NCBI GenBank assembly: GCA_000231825.2
Contig: JH720342.1
Location: forward strand, 125,499 to 189,498
Length of the DNA: 64,000 nucleotides
Origin: Tetrahymena elliotti 4EA
Lineage: Eukaryota > Ciliophora > Oligohymenophorea > Hymenostomatida > Tetrahymenidae
Reading direction: 5' to 3'
Under the pieces are notes generated by a model. That model was not told the origin of the DNA. It worked only from the letters and a program-made list of their open reading frames with translations, and did not search any database. This document shows positions 23,701 through 33,993 of the stretch, in pieces (position 1 is the first letter of the stretch; the number at the start of each line of letters is the position of its first letter). The position numbers and the translations under genes were made by a program.

Positions 23701-24048
23701 AAAATTAAAAAGAAGGTAATATTTTATTAGAATAAATTGGAAGTATTTATTTTCAAGGTTGATATGAATTTCTTATTTGAATAAGATTTCGAGTAAAAAA
23801 TAAATGAGATTCAATTATTTTCAGCAAACAATTATTTTATTTTCTATTAAACAGCAAGTAAAATAATTTGAATTCATTCATTATCATATTTTTAAATAAA
23901 AACATTATTAGTTTTGAGAGACACTTGCCACAATTTGGCAGAAATATATCTCCATGTTTTTCAAGAGCTAAAAAATAAAAGATATGTGAAATCAAACCAC
24001 AAAAAGATAGAGACACAAAACAACTTTAGTCATGATAATATTAAATGA
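17778..24048 (+). CDS. Microexon gene: about 70 exons, mostly 3 nt, encoding ~136 residues
   Basis: A first exon ATGA (17778-17781, A-rich start context, donor GTAAGA) is followed by a chain of sites of the form acceptor-(3, 6 or 9 nt)-donor every ~65 bp, one 25-nt exon (21078-21102), one 7-nt exon (23786-23792) and a normal last exon (23912-24048, TGA 24046-24048). Joined in order, the exons give one open frame of ~136 codons. Segments read LVLDEQKYDIGWINLDDF (first half), LEIIDPELRIRAFLK (second half) and LRDTCHNLAEIYLHVF (last exon). The composition is protein-like, with a probable helical C-terminal part and a basic, polar tail. TAA is used as Gln in the microexons. No signal peptide and no family recognised. 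Exon 4 must be 1 nt (18102) for the frame to run from this ATG; as 3 nt it runs instead from the upstream kinase frame. An N gap with duplicated flanks lies in the fifth kilobase-scale intron region (18387-18841). Splicing is inferred, not proven. Confidence 0.82.
17970..20976 (+). other. First microexon run (codon-straddling phase)
   Basis: Exon ends and sequences: 17972 GAA, 18040 AAA, 18102 AGG or G, 18160 ATA, 18218 TAT, 18300 CTA, 18360 TCT (repeated at 18883 as TCG), 18966 CGT, 19024 ATT, 19091 GGA, 19159 TGA, 19320 GCA, 19384 AAA, 19447 GTA, 19512 TGA, 19574 TAT, 19637 TGG, 19735 ATG, 19798 GAT, 19856 TAA, 19913 TTT, 19977 AGA, 20056 CGATTTCAA, 20116 AAGCAA, 20205 TTT, 20277 TGA, 20350 GTA, 20468 CAT, 20532 GAA, 20633 ATT, 20682 AAA, 20818 GAA, 20870 CTA, 20976 TAA. 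The first base of each exon completes a codon and the last two begin the next, so the TGA triplets are not read as stops. Nearly all donors are GTAAnn or GTAnnn; exceptions are GTTCGC (18103) and GTCATT (18301). Confidence 0.8.
18331..18910. repeat. N gap (18387-18841) flanked by a direct duplicate
   Basis: About 56 bases before the gap (18331-18386) recur almost identically after it (about 18851-18910). Both contain AAAAATAGTC, the TCT/TCG microexon and its GTAATTAATT donor region; they differ at the third exon base (T versus G). The simplest reading is that the contigs overlap or represent two alleles, so the true gene has one copy of this exon and no gap. An extra real exon cannot be excluded. 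Confidence 0.8.
20983..21118. repeat. Perfect 66-bp inverted repeat, 4-nt loop
   Basis: Left arm 20983-21048, loop ACAA 21049-21052, right arm 21053-21118. The arms are exact reverse complements over 66 bp and richer in G+C than their surroundings. The right arm contains the 25-nt exon 21078-21102 of the microexon gene, between TTTAG and GTATTT, read as KIWDFELVP after the previous exon's leftover bases. The left arm carries its exact antisense. The perfection means it is either very recent, maintained by gene conversion, or a fold-back assembly artefact. Confidence 0.95.
21078..21102 (+). other. 25-nt exon that changes the phase of the microexon run
   Basis: Flanked by a canonical TTTAG acceptor and a GTATTT donor. 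Its length (25, remainder 1 on division by 3) converts the leftover of two bases carried through the first run into phase zero for the second run. Read in frame it gives Lys-Ile-Trp-Asp-Phe-Glu-Leu-Val-Pro. A rival exon using GAG (21093) and the donor at 21119 is also 25 nt but has a poorer acceptor. Confidence 0.6.
21409..23857 (+). other. Second microexon run (one exon = one codon)
   Basis: Exon ends: 21417 TGGCAAAGA, 21476 GAT, 21541 AGG, 21615 AAC, 21684 AGT, 21744 GAC, 21828 ATA, 21893 GAT, 21964 ACT, 22027 TAA, 22212 GAA, 22282 CGA, 22364 AAT, 22431 TCC, 22511 CAA, 22587 ATACAA, 22654 CTATTA, 22729 GAACATAAA, 22790 AGA (or 21 nt from 22770), 22850 CAATTT, 22918 CTTGAA, 22984 ATC, 23049 ATTGAC, 23113 CCT, 23177 GAA, 23245 TTG, 23330 CGA, 23392 ATA, 23465 CGA, 23537 GCT, 23602 TTT, 23655 CTG, 23715 AAG, 23792 ATTTCGA (7 nt), 23857 CAA. 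In phase zero there is no TGA. Shifted by one base the chain hits TGA at TTT/CTG, and shifted by two at AGT/GAC. Intron lengths are mostly 50-80 nt, with one of 182 (22028-22209). Confidence 0.85.
22119..22163. repeat. (TTAA)11 microsatellite inside a microexon-gene intron
   Basis: Uninterrupted tetranucleotide tract of about 45 bases in the longest intron of the second run (22028-22209). It accounts for part of that intron's excess length. Confidence 0.95.
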
Positions 24049-25561
24049 TAAGCATGGAAAAAAAGTTATAATATGTAATATATGTATTTTCTTTATGTTG
24101 CTATATATATTTATGTGTTTTAAACTTTATTTTATACAATTTTTTTTTTTAAACAAAAACACAAATTGTAAAATTTTAATTTATCTGTGATTTTATATTA
24201 GATGGTTTAGTTTTTATTTATAAGTTTAATTAAAGATCATCTCATTTGAAAAGTAAATTTTTAAATAAAATATTAATTGACTAAGAAATATTAAATCATA
24301 TTAAGCAAGAAAAACTTAACTTTAATTTAGAAACTATTAATTATTCAATATTAAAAATGAATAAGATACTTAAATTTTAATAATTTATTTATTTAGTTAT
24401 GTTTTTTTTACAAATTTAAAATGAATTTTAATTTCATTCAAAATAAAGTAAAAGAAAAATTTCTTGTTTTTGGAATTTAGTTAACTTAAAAATAAGTGTT
24501 TATTTGAAATTAAATAGTAATAAAAATTTTCTTGTAATACATATTAAATTAATTAATAAGTTAATTTTTATTATTTTGTGAATTTTTTTTAAATTGCTAT
24601 TAAATAAATAAAAATAAACAAATGAAAAAATGATTCTTGATAATAATTTTATTTTTAAATGTTAATTAAAATTAGTAAGACTTTTTTAATATTGAAGATT
24701 AAGGGATTTATTTTATCAAATAACTAATTTATTTTGTAAGATATTATCCTCAAATTTTAATCCAACAGTGATAAAACTTTATTTCACTATCAAATATCCA
24801 ATATTCCAAAATATCATTTCACAAATTAAAAATAATAATTGGATTTAATTTAAAGTTTTGAGGGAATAATCTAAACTAATATTTTTTTATTGAAAACAAA
24901 TTGAAATCCTTTTGTCATTTAAATTAAAAAAAAATTTCTTTCTTAATCATAATTACCATCAGTTCTCTAAGCAATGGAAAAAAAGAATAATTTTATGAAA
25001 AAAATCACCTTAACTTAGAAATATTTGTTTTTGAAAATTGTTTATTTAAAATAAGATTATTATTATTAAATAATACCAATCGACTTTAATTAAAATTTAT
25101 TTAAATGAATAAATTATTATTTAAAGGTTTTCATTTAGAAAAAAAATCTTTTAAATTTTTTTTGAGTACCACTATAGTAGAATTTAACCTTCTTTCTTTT
25201 ATGATTTTTATTCTTATAATTATATACTTCGAATTTTCTTAAAAAATCAATGAAATAAAAATTTTTCATTAATTTAAACCCTCATAAATATCTATTAAAA
25301 ATTGGATCAAAAACTCTAATTAAGTATGAATGAAAACTAAAAAACCCAAAAATTTTATCACCTTAACTTAGACCTCGCCTTAACTTAGAAAACTGAAGGT
25401 AATTACTTTAATTTTATTTACAAAGAAGTAATAGCAAATTAAGTAGATTATGATAAAAAATTAAAGGAAATAAGAAGATATTTTTAGATTAATTAATAAT
25501 CAATCCTCTCTCTCTTAATAAAATATCTTTTTTATATCAAATTGCATTGCTTTAAGGAAGA
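24049..25561. other. AT-rich intergenic region
   Basis: Downstream of the microexon gene. The microexon rhythm ends abruptly at 23911. No gene seen. The phrase CCTTAACTTAGA recurs three times (about 25007, 25359 and 25379). Confidence 0.6.
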
Positions 25562-25855
25562 GTTTTACATAATCTCAAAAAAATCAATCAATTTGAATTT
25601 AATGTGATAAGACTTATTAAAGAAGGAAAGAAATTAAGAGATTTTTAGGATTATTTTGTTAATAAAGAATAGCTATTGTTTAATTAATTTTTGAATTAAA
25701 AAATGAAGGGTTTTACATAATCTCAAAAAAATCAATCAATTTGAGTTTAAAGTGATAAGATAAATTAAAGAAGGAAAGAAATGAAGCAATTTTAAGGATT
25801 GTTAATATTTAAAGAATATTTCTTATTGAATTAATTTTAGAATTATAAAATAGTA
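25562..25855. repeat. Tandem duplication, period ~148 bp
   Basis: Copies at about 25562-25709 and 25710-25855 both begin GTTTTACATAATCTCAAAAA and continue through TCAATCAATTTGA and GAAGGAAAGAAAT. The later parts are diverged. It lies just beyond the stop of transporter B. No coding sense seen. Confidence 0.85.
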
Positions 25856-25931
25856 GAAAGAAAAATAAATAAATAAATATATTTTGATTGATTAGTTGTT
25901 TTAATATTTTATTTGAAAATTTTAGTAAAAA

Positions 25932-27935
25932 TCACTGAGTGATGACTTGTAGATTTTAGTTATTTTATTATTGATTGTGAATGTTAATTTGATTGTTATC
26001 ATTTGGTTAAGTATTTAATTAATCTTCTTTCTTTTTCATATAGTACTTAGACCATTCGATTTTGAATTAAAAGGTAAGCATTATAATCAATGCCACAATG
26101 AGTTGTGCGAAATAAATATAGAAGATATTATTAAAGCCGATTGATTTTTTTAATTCCAAGACTATAATAAATTAAATTAAACCTGCTATACTAAATCCAT
26201 ACCAATAGAATCCAAATACTTATGACCCTATTTTAACACCATTTAATTAAGCAGAAAAGACTGGTAACATACCTAACACTCCTCCAAAGCAAAAATGAAC
26301 TATAAAAACCCAAAGAGCGAAAAATGCCTAGCTTTAGTCAGTAGCTTAGAAAGACAAGCATGTTATTATTTAAATGATAATAATTAGTATCAATAAAGTT
26401 TTGAATTTGAATTTATCCAGTAAACCTGCCCAAACAGGTCTAGATATTCCATTAGATATACCAGCTAATGAACCCACTAATGTTTAAAAGCTGTCATCTT
26501 TAAATCCATAATATTTTGCTAATGGTTTAAAGTTTGCATTTACAAGGGAACCATAACCAATACAAAGAATAACTACTAATATAGATAAGTAGAATTTAGG
26601 TTGTTTCAATGCTAATACAATGTTAGGAGCACCTAATTTATTGAGTTCATCTATTTCTTCTTATGTCTTTTTCGCAATAGTTAATTCCACTTTAATTTAT
26701 TCTTCTTTCTTAATTAAATCTTCATTTGTTATTTGGATGACTTTTAAGTTATCAGATACATACTAGTTCTAGTGTTATTTCTTATTTAAACATAGACTAT
26801 CATCTTGCATAAGCTCCAAAATCTTTTAAAAATCTTACTCTACCTTTTCATTTTCTTTCATTTTTTTTAAATCTTCCTTAATTTCATCAACAAAACAATC
26901 TGTGGCAAGCGCTAAACCAATTTATTCATCTTTTTTATGTGATATTTCTATTTTCTCTTGAAGAACTTATTCTTCCATTTATGATATTTTTATTTTCTAT
27001 ATATAAATTTATTCGCTTTATCTCAATTACTCTTATTGACTCTATTCATTCTTTAAAACATTTTAAAACTAGTTTTATTCAGCTTATTAAGATTATTATT
27101 ATTCTTATTCTTATTGTTGTTGCTATTGTTATGTATTTAGTTCATTTCCAATTTATTTGATTTCTTGTTCTATTTTATTTAGATCCTCTTCAAAATGCTT
27201 CTTTTCTTCTTGCTTTTATTCAAGCTATTTTTTTAGCCTTTTTTCTTCTTCTCCAATTTAATTGGGATGGTAGCATATGAGCTAGGTAGCACAAACAGAG
27301 ACACCTAAAAATATGAATCCAATTGTTCTTAGTGCTTCAGGTACGTTTTATGCAACAGAGATGGAATCTCCATCATAATATGAATACCCATCAGAATTTG
27401 GATTCTATTAAAGACCATCAGGATTGACTAGATTTGTGAAAAGCAAACCAAATAAGAATGAGCAAAGAGCAAAACCACAAGTATTAATTCCAGAAACGAT
27501 TCCTCTATTATTAGGAAAATGTAAATATCCCATGTAAATAGGAACAAAATAAATAGAGCCTGCAGCTACTCCATTTATAACTCCATAGATAATTGTAAAT
27601 TAATAGAATTTTTCTGCATAGCTAGATAGAATTACCATTAAGGAAGTAATAATAGTGCTTAACAACAAACTATATCTTGCTTATCCAAATAATTTTATAC
27701 CTTTAATTCCTAAAGGAATTCCTGTAGCTAAAGAAGCTGTCATTACTGGAAAGACTGCACCTCCTATACTTAGAGATAAATCTTGATCACTTTTCTATCT
27801 AAAATAAGATGTTATATAGACATTAAGTGTTCCCCATAAAAATATTGAGCCATTCATAAGCATAAGCAAGAATCCACCTACAAGTGTTAAAATTCCTTTA
27901 ACGTTAATACCTTTTTATTATTTCATTGTTTCCAT
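25932..27935 (-). CDS. Major facilitator superfamily transporter, paralogue B
   Basis: Minus-strand single exon, 668 codons (667 residues). ATG complementary to 27933-27935, TGA to 25932-25934. It begins METMKQQKGINVKGILTLVG. Six membrane segments include NGSIFLWGTLNVYITSYFRQ, SIGGAVFPVMTASLATGIPL and PIYMGYLHFPNNRGIVSGIN. They are followed by a very long hydrophilic loop (about residues 255-470) packed with Gln (largely TAA codons), Glu and Lys. Six further membrane segments include ASLVNANFKPLAKYYGF-like and LNGVKIGSQVFGFYWYGF blocks. The tail after the last membrane segment is Asn/Gln-rich. The N- and C-terminal membrane halves match paralogues C and D closely while the loop does not, so the loop evolves freely. 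Substrate unknown; oxalate/formate or monocarboxylate-type by overall likeness. Confidence 0.92.
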
Positions 27936-28053
27936 TCTTGAAAATAAAAGTTTTAACTTTTTAAAAATACTTTGTTTTTCTTTAAATTTATCCTAAAATG
28001 TTTATTTCTAAAATTAAATGTTTATATCAAATTTCCATTTACAAAGATTTAAA

Positions 28054-28458
28054 TCACAAGAAAGAAAAAGTAATTTAGAAAAGTGCAGTACATTTTCTTA
28101 GAACGTTCAAAATAAAATTAAAAGAAAAAGGTTACTTATTTAACTTTACAATCACAGAAAATCTCTAAAACTTCTTAATTGATTAAAAAATCTATTTCAA
28201 ATCTGCAATTTGACTCATCAAACTGACAAAATTCACCAATAATTTGTCATCAGTAATTACATCTAAGAAACCAAACCACAGACAAGTTTACTTTACTCAT
28301 ATTACATATTTTATAAACCAAATCTCCTTATTAGCTCTAATAATGCTATTCTTTTATAGTGTGGGATCCTCTTTCTAATATGGTTTTATCGATAACTAAA
28401 TCATTCCCCATTCAAAAATAACAAAACAAACAACGCTTAACCATTTAATAATATACAT
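28054..28458 (-). pseudogene. Possible short secreted-protein gene with one in-frame TGA
   Basis: Minus-strand frame from an ATG complementary to 28456-28458 through 135 codons to TGA at 28054-28056, with one internal TGA at 28297-28299. The first part looks like a signal peptide (MYIIKWLSVVCFVIFEWG). The part after the internal TGA reads protein-like (TCLWFGFLDVITDDKLLVNF, then SLMSQIADLK). No intron that removes the TGA and keeps the frame was found. It may be a decayed gene, an unrecognised splice, a selenocysteine codon, or chance. It lies upstream of the transporter B start, on the same strand. Confidence 0.3.
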
Positions 28459-30564
28459 TTTATATAAATTAAAAAAAATATTCAAGAAAACAAATGAATT
28501 AAATTTCCAAAATAATAATTTACTCATTCGAATAAATATTTAATAGATTTATTTTGAATCTTTTGATGGTAGAATTTATTTATAACATAATATTGCAATC
28601 ACTTCTTTAATTTCTTACTAAAATTTTAAGTAATCCAATTAGTTTTAGAATAGAAGAATTAAAAATACAAAAAAAACAAATCTACATTTAAAATTAATTG
28701 CAAAACCACTCATTATCATGTAATCCTAATTTTTTTATTTTAAATATCTCTTTGAAGTTAACTATTATCTTAAATATTAAAAAGAAGAATAAAATCGCTG
28801 AATTTTAATCTCCCATATCAAATATTTTTACTTCATTCTTTGTTTTTATTTTACAAAACATCTTCCATAATCAAAATTTTTCTGCGAATAGAGCATAAAT
28901 AAGTAATCGTTCTCTGTAAATAATCTAATTTCATTATTGACTTCTAAATAGATAAAAATTTAAACCTCAAATTAAAAAATCCATAATTTATTAAAAACCA
29001 ATAAAACAATATCCCGGATTTAACAAAAAAGGGTGGGTCTATAACATTTTTTATTATTATTTTGTATAATTATAATGAATTATTATTTATAAATTTTATT
29101 ATTTAAAAAAGAGTTAATAATATAACATTGTTATATTATAAATTTATTGAAAACATGTTTATTTTTTATCATTAAAATTACTTCAGCTTTTTTAGTAAAG
29201 TTATTTTTCCTCAAAATTCTGTTTTACTTTATATGTAAGTAGATCTTTTTTCTAAAATAAATTTAGAATGCGTAAATTAGATTGCTTATTTTCAAAAGAG
29301 GAAATTGTAAATAAAAATTTGGGTTTAGCCTTTCAATAATTAATAAGACGAAGCAACATTAAATTTATTTTTTTCATTTCCATCTAATTTATTTTTCTTC
29401 CTTTAAATTTATTAAATAGCTGAAATCATTAATATATAAATCATTCTTTTTAGTTTATCAATTAGAACTACTTTAAAAAATAAATTTATTTTAATAAATA
29501 TTTAGAAATTATTTTCTTAAGCTAATTTTTGAAGTCTAAAAAATAATAATATTTAACTTATTATTCTTTCTCCACATGAATATAATTTTAAACTCTTTCT
29601 AAAAAAGAAAAAAATATTGATCTTTAAATGTTGAAATAGGGAATTTTATTATTAACTACCAGTCACAAAAATTAAATATCTCCTCTCTCTTCTTTATTAT
29701 AAAAATATGAAGATTTAAAAAATGTAAAAAACGCTAATTAATATCTAATTATTTTTTTGTTTGAATAGTAAATATGTCAACAAAATCCATATTTTTGGGT
29801 TTAGGAAATATTATTTCAAAATAACTGATATATATTACTTTTCAATCAGTTGTATAGCTAATATTTGATATCAATAAAAGCTAAGATTATTTTTTTTAAA
29901 AATATGAACACATTTAAATAGAATCATGATTTAGATTTATTTATTTAAGAAATACTTTAATGATAAATAATTAATGAATGATTTTAGAAAATTAATAGAT
30001 ACTATAAGTTATTGTTTTTATCATTTGATTATAATACACTAATTAATTAAATTGATGAATACAATTATTTGTATTTTTGTGTGTATAATCTTTTAATTAT
30101 CTATAATTTTTTATGTAATTTTAGAAAGGCATCAATCACATTTAATTAAAATATAACCAATAGAAATTAATTAATTTTTCAAATAGATTTCAAAGAGAGT
30201 AATTAAATACAAGAAACAAAATAAATAGAACTAGCAAGTTTATTTAATTAAATTTACAGGTCATTTTTCGAAATATTTTTCTATCAAAAATTCATAAGAA
30301 ATTCTGGATTAGGAGGGTTACAAATGCATTTTTTTAGAATATTTTAAACACAAAGAAAAAATAAATTTTTAGGTTGTAAAAAATAGAAATATTGAATGAA
30401 ATAATAGGTGCGTTAGTTTGAAGAATATTGTTGAGAAAATCTTTACATAAAATAGATGAAATAAATAAATGTTTTGATATAAATATTTTCATTTTAATAT
30501 TGTAATAAATAAGGATGATGATAATGATTATTGGTTATAAAATTTGAAGATAAATGAATGGATT
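28459..30564. other. AT-rich intergenic region
   Basis: Between transporters B and C. No open frame with coding character and no clear repeat seen. Confidence 0.55.
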
Positions 30565-32556
30565 TCATTCTTATTGTGAATTGGCAATAAAATTCAATTA
30601 ATTTTATTCACTGTTAATTACATTATTTTAGATATTTTCATTCGATTATGTATTTAATGATTCTTCTTTCTTGGTAATGTAATACTTAGACCACTTTATT
30701 TGGAATTAAATACTTATAATCATTACAAGGGCTAATAGTAATTAAGCAAAGAATATGTAAAATATGTTATTGAATCCTATTTACTTTTTTAATTCTAAAA
30801 CTAATAGAAACTAAATTAAATTTGCTATGCTGAATCCATAAAAATAGAAACCATAGAGTTAGGACCCTATTTTCACTCCATTTAATTGAGCAGAAAAGAC
30901 AGGTAACATTCCCAAGACTCCTCCTAAGCAAAAGTGAATGATGAATATCCATATAGCAAAAAAGACCATACTTTAATTTGTTGCTTAAAGTGTTATGCTT
31001 ATAATAGTTTAAACAGAGATGGAAATTAGTAACAAGTATTTGTATTTAAATTTATCTAATAAACCAGACCAGATTGGTCTTGAGACTCCATTTGCTATTC
31101 CTGCTAAGGAACCTACTAAGGTTTGAAAGCTATCACTTTCATATCCTTAATCTTTAGCTATTGATTTGTAATTTGCATTAATTAGTGATCCAAAGCCAAG
31201 ACAAAGAATTGCTAATAAAATAGACAAGTAGAATTTTGGTTACTTTAAGGCGATTTTAATACTAGGAGCACCTAATTTGTCTAAGTCATCTATTTCTTCC
31301 TATTTTTTTTTAGTGATTTGTAATTCTTCTTTAATTTCCTCCTCTTTTTTAGCTAACTCTTGTTAGTAATCCAATTCATTATTTGGTTCAGACTCTTCTT
31401 GAACATATATATTGATATGTTATTTCTTATTATGATTTTATTCTTCATTTTTCATTGAATTTAAAATCTTCAAAAAATCTTTTTCAGAAAATTATTTTTG
31501 TTTTGATAGAGTAACCACTGTTTCTTAATTTTATTTGATCTCATTGATAATAATTTGATTGACATAAACCAATCCAGTTTATTCATCTTTTTTATGTGAT
31601 ATTTCTATCTTTTCTTGTAAAACTTATTGCTCAATTTCTGAGATTCTGATTTTTTAAACAATAATTTACTTACTTTATCTTAATATTTCTTAAGAGAGTT
31701 TGTTTATATTGATTTTTTATAAAATTTATTCATTTTAAAATAATTTTTATTCTTATTCATTATTTATTGTTAATTCAATTTATTTTATTTCTTATTCTAT
31801 TTTATTTAAATTATCTTCAAAATGCTTCTTTTCTTCTTATTTCTCTTGCAACTATTTTTTCAGTCTTTTTTCTTCTTCTCCAATTTAATTGGGATGATAG
31901 AATACAAAAAAAGATCCACAAACTGAAATACTCAAAAAGATGAATCCAATTATTCTTAGCACTTCAGGAACATTTTATGCTACAGATATTGATTCACCAT
32001 CAAAATAAGAATAGCCATCAGAATTTGAATTTTGTAAAAGTCCGTCAGGATTTACTAATTAAGTAAATAATAAGCCAAATAAGAAAGAACAAAGAGCACA
32101 CCCACATGTATTTATTCCAGAAATCAATCCTCTATTGTTAGGATAGAATAGATAACCCATATAAATAGGCACAATACAGATACAGCCAGAGGCTAGACCA
32201 TTAATTACTCCATATATAATAGCAAATTAATAAAATTTATCAGCATAACTTGAGAGAATTACAGCCAAAGAGGAGATAACTGAGCTTAGAAATAAAACAT
32301 ATCGAGCTTAACCAATATATTGAATACCTTTTATTCCTAAAGGAATACCTGTAGCAAATGAAGCTGTCATTACAGGAAATATAGCACCTCCGATACTTAA
32401 AGACAAATCAGGATCACTTTTATATCTAAAATAAGATGTTATGTAGATGTTAAGTGTACCCCATAAAAACATTGAACCACTTGTCAAATTAAGAACAAAA
32501 CCAGCAATCACAGTTAATATCCCTTTGATCTTCATATTAGAATATTCTTCTGTCAT
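30565..32556 (-). CDS. Major facilitator superfamily transporter, paralogue C
   Basis: Minus-strand single exon, 664 codons (663 residues). ATG complementary to 32554-32556, TGA to 30565-30567. It begins MTEEYSNMKIKGILTVIAGF, then NLTSGSMFLWGTLNIYITSY and SIGGAIFPVMTASFATGIPL, as in B and D. The 6+6 membrane layout is interrupted by a hydrophilic Gln/Glu/Lys-rich loop of about 200 residues. In place of the usual 'HFPNNRG' motif, the loop after the fifth segment reads YLFYPNNRG, so the conserved His is changed. The downstream half has the SYGxFGxGxLG-type segment and LNGVKIGS motif typical of this group. It is the middle member of the B-C-D tandem set, which arose by local duplication. Confidence 0.92.
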
Positions 32557-33993
32557 TTATATTCTATGTTTGTTTGTTGGTTTTTTTAGATTTTAAATCA
32601 AACTAACAAAAAGATATTATAAAAATATTTTTTTATTTTATTTATTTTTGAATTTTAATATTTGTTTTAAATAAATTAATTTATATTTTTGTTTTAAATT
32701 CCTTTTTATTTATTACTAAATTTATTGACAAAATTAAATAAAAACTCCATAGATTTTGCTAGTTTGATAGCTAGTATTAAAATGAAAACGTATTGATTTA
32801 ATTGATTGATAGTTATTTTGTTATAATTACATAATTGTTTTTCTTTCAAAAATTTCTTAATTAAAATTGCTTTCTTTCTTATTCATAGAAAGACCTAGAT
32901 TTAATTTCAAAGTAACCAATCATATCAGACTTTTAGGGTTCATTGCTTATGAAATGAATTATATCTTTACAAAATAACATATACTTCATCAAATTTACAT
33001 CAATCAATATTTCTATAGATATTTTAGCAAAAGTAACCAGAGCAATCTATTTTTTTCTTGTCATAATTTTTTCATTTAATTTCTAGCATGATTTTGAGAT
33101 ATTATAAACTCTTTAGAAATTAAAAAAAATGTTGCTTCCTCACTCTTTACCTAGCTTTAAAATTAGGAATAAAATTAAATAATGTTTGCTAAAAATCGAA
33201 AATAAATTCAATTGTAATTAAAAATGGTAGAAAATTAAAAGGAGCTCTGTTTAATAATTAGGCATATTTTTTCACTATTAATTAATTAATTAAATTATTT
33301 CGAAGGCTTGTAAAAATGAATATATCATTTTAAGGTAGATAATCAGTGTATTTATAAGGAAATTTAATATATAATATGATCAAAAAGCAATTTTTTACTT
33401 AAAGTTATGTAAATAATAAAATTTTTTGAAAAGGCTTGTAAAAATAAATAAAGATTTCTTGGTAGAAGTAGACATAATAAACTCAAATTTAATTAAAAAA
33501 GTACAATCTTTAAATAATGTTTCTCTAAATAGAAAGAAATACTAGCTTACCTAAGATTTAATATTCTCTCTTAATTTACATTATCACTTTTTACTAGAAA
33601 AACAATAAAATTGGTAGAATAATTTTTTATTCATATCTAAATCTAACACAATAAAATAAAGTTATTATTAGAAAAGCAAATAGAAAATAGTTTGGCTAAT
33701 AAAACTTAGAGATTCTTAATCTAAAATAGCCAGTCATTAAAAAAAACTTAAAATATTTATTTTCAAGAAGCATTTTAGTGTAAGTTTTTCTTAAAAAGTA
33801 CACTGAATTATTTTTTTTGTTTTTGGTGATTAAAAATACATTCTTTAGGATTTTCAATAGAAATACGAATTCAGAAAAGCATAAAATGTGTGTACTCAAC
33901 AAGTGTAAATATATAATGAATAAATAAAAAGAAATTTTTATAGTTTTTAATATTTAAAGATTAAATAGATTTTGTTTTTCTTTTTTTAAAATA
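32557..33993. other. AT-rich intergenic region
   Basis: Between transporters C and D. Low complexity; no coding frame that survives scrutiny. Two copies of AGGCTTGTAAAAATGAA/AATAAATA (about 33305 and 33433) suggest a small duplication. Confidence 0.5.

Noticed and set aside
17970..23911. Reading the short direct motifs (TAG-NNN-GTAA) as DNA-level excision boundaries (internal eliminated sequences) or as a simple satellite
   Set aside because: The borders are GT...AG with ordinary intron lengths, the segments between have no shared sequence, and the retained triplets form a frame. Spliceosomal introns explain all three points; a satellite explains none.
26939..27160. 73-codon plus-strand hydrophobic frame
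   Set aside because: Antisense shadow of the Gln-rich loop of transporter B.
33696..33902. 68-codon minus-strand frame between transporters C and D
   Set aside because: Low-complexity, no conserved motif, no splice or start context; probably chance.
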